Shown piece after piece: positions 23,440 to 28,366 of a stretch of DNA of 28,366 nt. The position numbers and the translations under genes were made by a program. The first letter of the stretch is position 1. Each line of letters opens with the position of its first letter. Source of the stretch: Bacteroidales bacterium (lineage in GTDB: Bacteria; Bacteroidota; Bacteroidia; Bacteroidales; F082); the NCBI GenBank assembly GCA_017508895.1, contig JAFWRA010000168.1, forward strand, positions 1-28,366, given 5' to 3'. The notes below the pieces were generated by a model. It did not search any database. It was not told the DNA's origin and saw nothing but the letters and a program-made list of their open reading frames with translations.

Positions 23440-24552
23440 ATGAAAGCGATAAGAGACAAAATCAAAAAACTCCGATACCCATATTATGTTTATAGGGAAA
23501 TAATGAAGAAGAAGGAGGAAAGAAGCGTATTGTGGAAGGATGCAGTCAGACAATTTGACAAAGGGACCGCAAAGCACGGAAGTTTAAGGGATTATAAGCG
23601 AGCCTTGTATCGGCATAGGTTTTTGTATGAGGAATATAATGCATACAAATTGTGGGATTTGGATAAGAAGAGGTGGGGTGAGTATATTTCAGACAGAGAG
23701 ATGCAGTGTATCTACCGAAAAGTTGTTCAAATCAATGTAGCCAATTGTTTTTCTGACAAATTGGATGGACTTGAGGTTTTTGCCAAATTTGTTCATAGAA
23801 GATGGATGAATCCTGATGCGATGGGTTTTGAAGTATTCAAAGATTTAGTGATGTCTATGGATTGTATTGCAAAGCCAAGAAGAGGAATGAAAGGTCAGGG
23901 CGTTTTTTTTATTCAAAAGGGTGGTGATGAAAATCGTATTGAAGAATTATATCAATATTGCCGCAAGAATCATTTCATTGTTGAAGAACGTTTGAGAGCA
24001 ATCGAGGAAATCGAAGAATTCCATCCTCAGTCTCTAAATACGGTTAGGGTAGTGACCATTTCAAATAAAAACAAAGTTGAAATACTTGATGCAGAATTCC
24101 GTATGGGTATCGGTGAAAATGTGGTCGACAATGCCAGTTGTGGAGGCATTTTGGCCTCCATAAATGTTGTGACGGGTGCTTTAATTGAAAACGGTGTTGA
24201 CATGTTCGGGAATGAATACGTGAATCACCCTGGTACGGGGAAGGCTATCAAGGGTTTTATGATTCCGCATTGGGATGAAATTGTAAGGGTTTGCAAAGAA
24301 GCGGCCACAGTTGTCCAAGGAACTGTATTTGTAGGATGGGATGTCTGTGTGCGTCAAAACGGTGAGATTGAGTTGATAGAAGCAAACGCTTTCCCTGGTG
24401 TCATAGGGCTCCAAACGGCAAGAAAACAAGGCTTGAAGCCGAGGCTCCAGACTAAAGGAAAAGAAATTCTTGGATATAATCCCCTAAACCTTATTTCCGT
24501 GTGGAGCAAGTCGTGTGTGAGGTTTCTTGGAAAATATGGATATTATTATTGA
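23440..24552 (+). CDS. ATP-grasp protein of the sugar-transfer-associated type, paralogue 1 of 3
   Basis: A 370-residue cytoplasmic protein with no signal peptide. The first 125 residues are a basic, helical region (KHGSLRDYKRALYRHRF, DREMQCIYRKVVQ) shared by all three paralogues. The ATP-grasp core follows: nucleotide-binding lysine and glycine loop CIAKPRRGMKGQGVFFI (about 143-159), hinge-region FIVEERLRA (about 181-189), FHPQSLNTVRVVTIS (about 196-210), GGILASI (about 235), and the metal-binding VGWDVCV...GEIELIEANAFPG (about 300-325). This resembles the ATPgrasp_ST family (PF14397), whose members are thought to join a carboxylate to an amine or similar nucleophile during surface-glycan synthesis. 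The substrate is unknown. It starts 32 bases after mutS with no clear promoter of its own. The gene is A+T-richer than mutS. Confidence 0.8.
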   Translation: MKAIRDKIKKLRYPYYVYREIMKKKEERSVLWKDAVRQFDKGTAKHGSLRDYKRALYRHRFLYEEYNAYKLWDLDKKRWGEYISDREMQCIYRKVVQINVANCFSDKLDGLEVFAKFVHRRWMNPDAMGFEVFKDLVMSMDCIAKPRRGMKGQGVFFIQKGGDENRIEELYQYCRKNHFIVEERLRAIEEIEEFHPQSLNTVRVVTISNKNKVEILDAEFRMGIGENVVDNASCGGILASINVVTGALIENGVDMFGNEYVNHPGTGKAIKGFMIPHWDEIVRVCKEAATVVQGTVFVGWDVCVRQNGEIELIEANAFPGVIGLQTARKQGLKPRLQTKGKEILGYNPLNLISVWSKSCVRFLGKYGYYY

Positions 24553-24580
24553 TGCTTTCTAAGTTGATAATAAGATAGTT

Positions 24581-25702
24581 ATGAACTCAATTAAGACGAT
24601 TATAAAGAAAAGATTGAAAAAATTCCGTCGGCTCTATTACATTTACCGTGAATTGAGGAAATTACAGGAAGATAGGAAACACTTGTGGGACGAAGCGATT
24701 GAAAAATACAATGACGAGCATCCTGGGCATGGAAGTTTGTCGGATTACAAGCGGGCATTGTATCGCCATAGGGTTTCTTATGATGAGTATATGAAGTGCT
24801 ATAAGTTTTGGGATTTGGACGAAAAACATCGTGATGAATTCATTTCGGAAATGGAGATGCGATGTATCTACAGGAAAACCGTTGAAGTGAGTTTCGATAC
24901 AATATGTAGTAACAAAGTCTTGCTTCTCAAGAGGTTCGATGGTTATGTTCATAGGAAATGGGCATATACTGGCTCAATGTCTTTTGAAGACTTTGATAAG
25001 TTCGTTTCTTCGACCGATTGCATAGCGAAACCGATTTTTGGAACCCTTGGCCGAGGCGTGTTTATGATTCGGAAAGGTGAGGATCAAAACTGGCATGAGT
25101 TGTTTGATTTTTGTCGAAAGAATAACTATATGATCGAAGAACGGTTAAGAGCCTGCGAGGAAATAGAGTCTTTTCATCCGCAGTCTCTAAATACGATTCG
25201 GGTATTTACCATCTCAAAGGATGGGCATTGCGAATTGGTGGCTTCAGAGTTGCGTGTTGGCGTGTGTGACAATATCGTTGATAATGCTTCAGCCGGTGGA
25301 ATTGTGGCAGCCATTGATTTGGAAACAGGTACTATTATTGGTGATGGAGCTGATAAAGCAGGGAATCGGTATAAAGCACATCCTGATACAGGAAAGGTTT
25401 TCAAAGGCTTTGTCATTCCGCATTGGCAAAAGGTGGTGGATATGTGCAAGGAAATGTCGACCATTGTGCCTGAGATGGTTTTTGCAGGATGGGACATTTG
25501 TGTACTTCCAAATGGTGATATTGAAATGATGGAGGTGAATTCTTATCCTAATATAACTGGACTTCAAACTGCCTATCAAAAAGGTTTGAAACCTATGCTT
25601 AGTGCATTAGGAAAAGAGGTCCTCGGTTATGATCCTGTAGGTCTGACTTCGATATGGAGCAAGTCGTATGTCAAATATGAAAGCGTCTATGGTAGGTTTT
25701 GA
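24581..25702 (+). CDS. ATP-grasp protein of the sugar-transfer-associated type, paralogue 2 of 3
   Basis: A 373-residue paralogue of the preceding gene, matching it along its whole length and by eye identical at around half of positions in the C-terminal half. Key ATP-grasp elements are intact: CIAKPIFGTLGRGVFMI, YMIEERLRACEEIESFHPQSLNTIRV, NASAGGIVAAI, and AGWDICVLPNGDIEMMEVNSYP. The N-terminal helical region retains PGHGSLSDYKRALYRHRVSYDEYM and MEMRCIYRKTVEVS. It lies 28 bases after paralogue 1, so co-transcription is likely. The C-terminus ends SYVKYESVYGRF. Substrate and pathway are unknown; no glycosyltransferase or flippase gene is nearby to tie it to a capsule locus. Confidence 0.8.
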   Translation: MNSIKTIIKKRLKKFRRLYYIYRELRKLQEDRKHLWDEAIEKYNDEHPGHGSLSDYKRALYRHRVSYDEYMKCYKFWDLDEKHRDEFISEMEMRCIYRKTVEVSFDTICSNKVLLLKRFDGYVHRKWAYTGSMSFEDFDKFVSSTDCIAKPIFGTLGRGVFMIRKGEDQNWHELFDFCRKNNYMIEERLRACEEIESFHPQSLNTIRVFTISKDGHCELVASELRVGVCDNIVDNASAGGIVAAIDLETGTIIGDGADKAGNRYKAHPDTGKVFKGFVIPHWQKVVDMCKEMSTIVPEMVFAGWDICVLPNGDIEMMEVNSYPNITGLQTAYQKGLKPMLSALGKEVLGYDPVGLTSIWSKSYVKYESVYGRF

Positions 25703-25810
25703 ACTTGACATTCAATCTTTCTTTAAGCAAATACTTTGGAAACCATATCGAACATGATGTTTACACCGAAAAACAAATAACAAAATATTGTCAAATAGAA
25801 TAAAAAGACA

Positions 25811-25819
25811 TACTTTTGC
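25811..25819 (+). promoter_or_regulatory. Promoter of the third ATP-grasp gene
   Basis: TACTTTTGC is a full match to the -7 element, with TTG at 25788-25790 and a 20-base spacer. It implies a 5' leader of about 95 bases before the ATG at 25922. It lies in a 219-base A+T-rich gap that holds nothing else recognisable, so the third paralogue can be expressed separately from the first two. Confidence 0.65.
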
Positions 25820-25921
25820 GCCTTGCTGGATGAATTACCCTCTTAGTGAATCATGTAATCCTAAAATACAATAAAGAAGAAAATCAATAGATTATAAGTG
25901 TTTTGTTATTTCTAAGTGCTA

Positions 25922-27010
25922 ATGAGTATGAGTATTAAAAGCAAACTAATAGAGATATATCACCATCGCCCTATCTGGCATGAAATAAAGCAGCTTAAAG
26001 AAGAGAGGAAGGACTATTGGGAAGAAGCAGTAAAAAGATTCGAGGAAGAGAAACCGGTTCATGGTAGCTTGTCTGAGTATAGGGAGGCTTTGGATAAGAA
26101 TAGGGTGGCATACGATGAATACATGCTTTTTTTCCAGTTTTGGCGTCTGGACAAAAAACAATGGAAAGATTACATTTCTGAGACCGAGATGAGGTGTATT
26201 TATAGGAAAACGGTTGATAGTAGTGTTCGCGGCTACTTCTTTAATAAGGCAAAAACGCTCCAGGTGTTTAGGAAGTATGTTCACAGAAAATGGATAAGTG
26301 CTAAAGATGTTACATTCGAAGTTTTTTCTGAGTTTGTAAGTTCTTTGGACTGTATTGTGAAGCCGGTGTATGGATCTCTGGGCGAAGGCGTGATGAAACT
26401 AAAAAAAGAAGAGCCCAAGGATTTGCCTCAATTGTACCAGTATTGTCGTGAAAACATAATGATAGTGGAGGAATTTGTCACGGGATGTGAAGAACTGGAA
26501 TCATTTAATCCGCCAACATTGAATACGATACGGGTGATTACTATTTCAAAAGATGGCAAATGCGAACCAATAGCAGCCTTGTTCCGCATGGGTAGGGGTG
26601 ACCAGGTGGTTGACAATACCTCGCAGGGTGGAATCTTTGTTATGATAGATGTCGATTCGGGTGTGACAATAAAAGAGGGAACGGATAAAGATGGGAATAA
26701 ATACTCTTGTCATCCTATTACGGGCAAGATTATCACGGGTTATCGTATTCCTCTTTGGGATAAGATTATTGAGGCATGTAAGGAATTGACCACCATGCTT
26801 CCTGAAATTGTTTTCGTGGGATGGGATATTTGTTTGCTTCCTAATGGGGAGGTTGAACTTATTGAGGCGAACTCAACACCTAATGTCAAGTATATACAGG
26901 AGTCTTTAAAAAAAGGCTTAAAACCACGGATAAGTGCTTTGGGGAAAGAAGTGTTGGGCTACGATCCTTTGAAGTTGATTTCCGTTTGGAGCAGGTCGTA
27001 TGTTAATTAA
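25922..27010 (+). CDS. ATP-grasp protein of the sugar-transfer-associated type, paralogue 3 of 3
   Basis: A 362-residue third paralogue. Shared N-terminal features are PVHGSLSEYREALDKNRVAY and TEMRCIYRKTVDSS. The ATP-grasp core reads CIVKPVYGSLGEGVMKL, IMIVEEFVTGCEELESFNPP, LNTIRVITIS, QGGIFVMI, and VGWDICLLPNGEVELIEANS. The histidine of FHPQSLNT in copies 1 and 2 is asparagine here (FNPPTLNT), and EERLRA is replaced by EEFVTG, so it may differ in substrate. ATG at 25922 was chosen; 25928 is an equally possible start. It stops at TAA (27008-27010) right after SYVN, while the in-frame codons beyond still match the end of copy 2, so the C-terminus seems shortened by several residues. It has its own promoter and is convergent with the membrane-protein gene. 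Confidence 0.8.
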   Translation: MSMSIKSKLIEIYHHRPIWHEIKQLKEERKDYWEEAVKRFEEEKPVHGSLSEYREALDKNRVAYDEYMLFFQFWRLDKKQWKDYISETEMRCIYRKTVDSSVRGYFFNKAKTLQVFRKYVHRKWISAKDVTFEVFSEFVSSLDCIVKPVYGSLGEGVMKLKKEEPKDLPQLYQYCRENIMIVEEFVTGCEELESFNPPTLNTIRVITISKDGKCEPIAALFRMGRGDQVVDNTSQGGIFVMIDVDSGVTIKEGTDKDGNKYSCHPITGKIITGYRIPLWDKIIEACKELTTMLPEIVFVGWDICLLPNGEVELIEANSTPNVKYIQESLKKGLKPRISALGKEVLGYDPLKLISVWSRSYVN

Positions 27011-27031
27011 GAGGATGCCTATGGTAGGTAA
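27011..27031 (+). other. In-frame remnant of the lost C-terminus of ATP-grasp paralogue 3
   Basis: After the TAA stop, the same frame encodes E-D-A-Y-G-R and then another stop. Paralogue 2 has E-S-V-Y-G-R-F at the same place, after SYVKY. The stop TAA stands where copy 2 has TAT (Tyr), a one-base difference. CTATGGTAGGT is shared in DNA between the two copies. The same bases form an imperfect inverted repeat (27012-27035) without a T run, which could be incidental or could help terminate transcription. Confidence 0.6.
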
Positions 27032-27036
27032 TCCTA

Positions 27037-27612
27037 TCATGAATCTTCATCCTTCTCCAAATCCTCCAAAATCTGCTCCAACTTCAATTCGACATCAGGG
27101 GTAATATACACATTGCTGATAAAAAAGGTCACTAACAGGATTAGAGCGAACAAGAAACACATAAATAATATGATAAATGCTTGTTCTAAATTTGATGGCC
27201 AATTTAAGACAAGTACGTATGTTGCCCAAGCCAATATAAGGATAATGGTTAATATCCATAGAAACCTGTTCCCTATTTTGTAGATTTTCAGGGTCTTGCG
27301 GAGCCGTCGTGCGTATTCCGTCACAGGCATGGATGCGGAATTGCCTTGGCGAACCACAAGATATGTGTAAATGCTTATTACGAGAAGACCCACGCACCAA
27401 AGTAGAAATATACCAAGTTCAAGTTTCCAATAAAAGTAAGTTGCCCACAGGGTAATTATGACGATTCTGCCAATCAGTTTCCGCCGCAATTCGGAAACGT
27501 GCTTTTTTGTGGCTTCATTGACAAGCCTTTCGTCAACGATGCTTTCGTTGTCCAGCTTTCCGTTCAAGGTGGCCAATTGCGCCCGCATTTCTTCCAATTC
27601 CTTGTTTTCCAT
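27037..27612 (-). CDS. Four-helix inner-membrane protein, possible regulator of the adjacent ECF sigma factor
   Basis: A 191-residue protein. The N-terminal 45 residues are charged and probably cytoplasmic (ELEEMRAQLATLNGKLDNES, a coiled-coil stretch). Four hydrophobic segments follow in two pairs: about 48-63 and 67-88 (RIVIITLWATYFYW, LGIFLLWCVGLLVISIYTYL), then about 117-137 and 146-168 (FLWILTIILILAWATYVLVL, AFIILFMCFLFALILLVTFF). The tail is acidic (LEQILEDLEKDEDS). No zinc-finger (HxxxCxxC), FecR or RskA-type motif is visible. It starts 13 bases after the ECF sigma gene in the same orientation, the position where anti-sigma factors usually lie, so an anti-sigma role is plausible but unproven. 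I do not recognise a named family. Confidence 0.7.
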   Translation of the reverse strand: MENKELEEMRAQLATLNGKLDNESIVDERLVNEATKKHVSELRRKLIGRIVIITLWATYFYWKLELGIFLLWCVGLLVISIYTYLVVRQGNSASMPVTEYARRLRKTLKIYKIGNRFLWILTIILILAWATYVLVLNWPSNLEQAFIILFMCFLFALILLVTFFISNVYITPDVELKLEQILEDLEKDEDS

Positions 27613-27625
27613 TGCTTTGCGTTTT

Positions 27626-28108
27626 TTAATCGTTTGACATTTTCTTCAGTTGTTCCTTGATTCTGACCAATTTGACGGAGACATTCTTGGTGGAGATGCC
27701 GATGATTTGCCCGATTTCCTCGTAGCTCATGTTTTCGAGCCAAAGCAGGATGATGGCCCTATCGACCACGCCAAGTTTGTTGATGCGGTTATAGAGTTGC
27801 TGGATTTGTCGGGTGTCGTCGTCGGTGTCAGTGAAGAGGTTGATTTCCATCGAGAGCGGCACGGTCTCCACGCTGCGTTTTTTCTTGCGCTCGGCGGTGA
27901 GGCAGGTGTTGAGGCTGACGCGCCAAATCCAAGTCTTCACGTCACATTGCCTTTTGAACGTGTCGAAGCCCCGCCACAAGTTGATGAGCGTTTCTTGGAA
28001 CAGGTCGTTCACCTCATCCTGGCCCTTCGAGAAGAGATAGCACACCGTGTAAATGGTGTTTTTGTACCTTTTCACGAGGCCCGAAAATTCCGTTTCTTTC
28101 TCTTTCAT
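27626..28108 (-). CDS. ECF RNA polymerase sigma factor
   Basis: A 160-residue group IV sigma factor. Region 2 is at about residues 8-75 (LVKRYKNTIYTVCYLF, DEVNDLFQETLINLWRGFDTF, TWIWRVSLNTCLTAERKKKR). Region 4 is at about 105-155, with NRINKLGVVDRAIILLWLENMSYEEIGQIIG and the recognition helix STKNVSVKLVRIKEQL. It is clearly distinct from the FecI-like factor near 4 kb, and its neighbour is a four-helix membrane protein rather than FecR. ATG at 28108 fits the usual start. Only a weak promoter-like TGTTTTTG is seen upstream. The regulon is unknown; self-regulation is common for such factors but cannot be seen here. Confidence 0.92.
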   Translation of the reverse strand: MKEKETEFSGLVKRYKNTIYTVCYLFSKGQDEVNDLFQETLINLWRGFDTFKRQCDVKTWIWRVSLNTCLTAERKKKRSVETVPLSMEINLFTDTDDDTRQIQQLYNRINKLGVVDRAIILLWLENMSYEEIGQIIGISTKNVSVKLVRIKEQLKKMSND

Positions 28109-28135
28109 CGTTCAGAATCGTTTATCTATTTGACG

Positions 28136-28143
28136 CAAAAACA
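28136..28143 (-). promoter_or_regulatory. Weak promoter-like element upstream of the second ECF sigma gene
   Basis: Minus-strand TGTTTTTG followed by C differs at one key base from TAnnTTTG, 27 bases upstream of the ATG. The departure from consensus could reflect control by an alternative sigma factor. Low confidence. Confidence 0.3.
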
Positions 28144-28183
28144 GCGAAAAAACTACAAAGAAAGAAAAATTTTCTCTAAAATG

Positions 28184-28214
28184 CTTGCGGTATTGAAAAA
28201 AGTTGTACTTTTGC
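28184..28214 (+). promoter_or_regulatory. Promoter of the tRNA-Gly tandem
   Basis: CTTG at 28184-28187, an 18-base spacer, and TACTTTTGC at 28206-28214 make a good Bacteroidetes promoter. The predicted transcript starts only a few bases before the first tRNA gene at 28229. Confidence 0.7.
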
Positions 28215-28228
28215 ACCGCAATTCGCAA

Positions 28229-28301
<73 letters not shown>

Positions 28302-28309
28302 CCGCTTTT

Positions 28310-28366
<57 letters not shown>

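Noticed and set aside
27012..27035. Inverted repeat (AGGAT, CCTA / TAGG, ATCCT) between convergent genes, considered as a terminator
   Set aside because: There is no T run on either strand, and most of it is the remnant coding sequence of the third ATP-grasp gene; kept only as a note.

Overview
The window looks like a chromosomal segment of a Bacteroidales (Bacteroidetes) bacterium. The evidence is consistent across it: promoters carry the Bacteroidetes -7 element TAnnTTTG and Shine-Dalgarno sites are not evident. There is a FecI/FecR-type sigma/anti-sigma pair, two large proteins end in type IX secretion (T9SS) C-terminal sorting domains, and a Bacteroidetes-style OmpA protein is present. 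I cannot name the species. No insertion sequences, phage genes, CRISPR arrays or rRNA genes were seen, and no gene-free stretch exceeds about 235 bases.

Layout. 1-2953 (minus): lipoprotein, TPR protein and rsmA (cut by the left edge), chained by ATGA overlaps. 3079-3686 (minus): rplU-rpmA, ending in a terminator. 3921-12932 (plus): a compact locus of ECF sigma factor, FecR-like anti-sigma factor, STN-domain/beta-barrel outer-membrane protein and two T9SS-exported surface proteins of about 1,000 residues each. 12979-14934 (plus): ABC-F ATPase, ending in a bidirectional terminator shared with convergent sppA (14961-16748, minus). 16851-18001 (plus): folK and a deoxynucleoside kinase, overlapping, ending in a second bidirectional terminator shared with an OmpA-family protein (18074-19900, minus). 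20068-20631 (minus): SpoU-family RNA methyltransferase. 20804-23407 (plus): mutS. 23440-27010 (plus): three tandem paralogous ATP-grasp proteins. 27037-28108 (minus): a four-helix membrane protein and a second ECF sigma factor. 28229-28366 (plus): two tandem identical tRNA-Gly(GCC) genes, the second cut by the right edge.

How the genes work together. The most distinctive region is 3.9-12.9 kb. It has the parts of a cell-surface signalling relay (cytoplasmic sigma factor, inner-membrane FecR, outer-membrane protein with a periplasmic STN domain). The usual TonB-dependent transporter is replaced by a small beta-barrel, and the cargo is two T9SS surface proteins rather than an uptake system. The second notable region is the ATP-grasp triplet. 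It lies outside any visible glycan locus, is A+T-richer than its flanks, and its third copy appears to have lost its last few codons to a stop mutation. The remaining genes are ordinary housekeeping or envelope functions.
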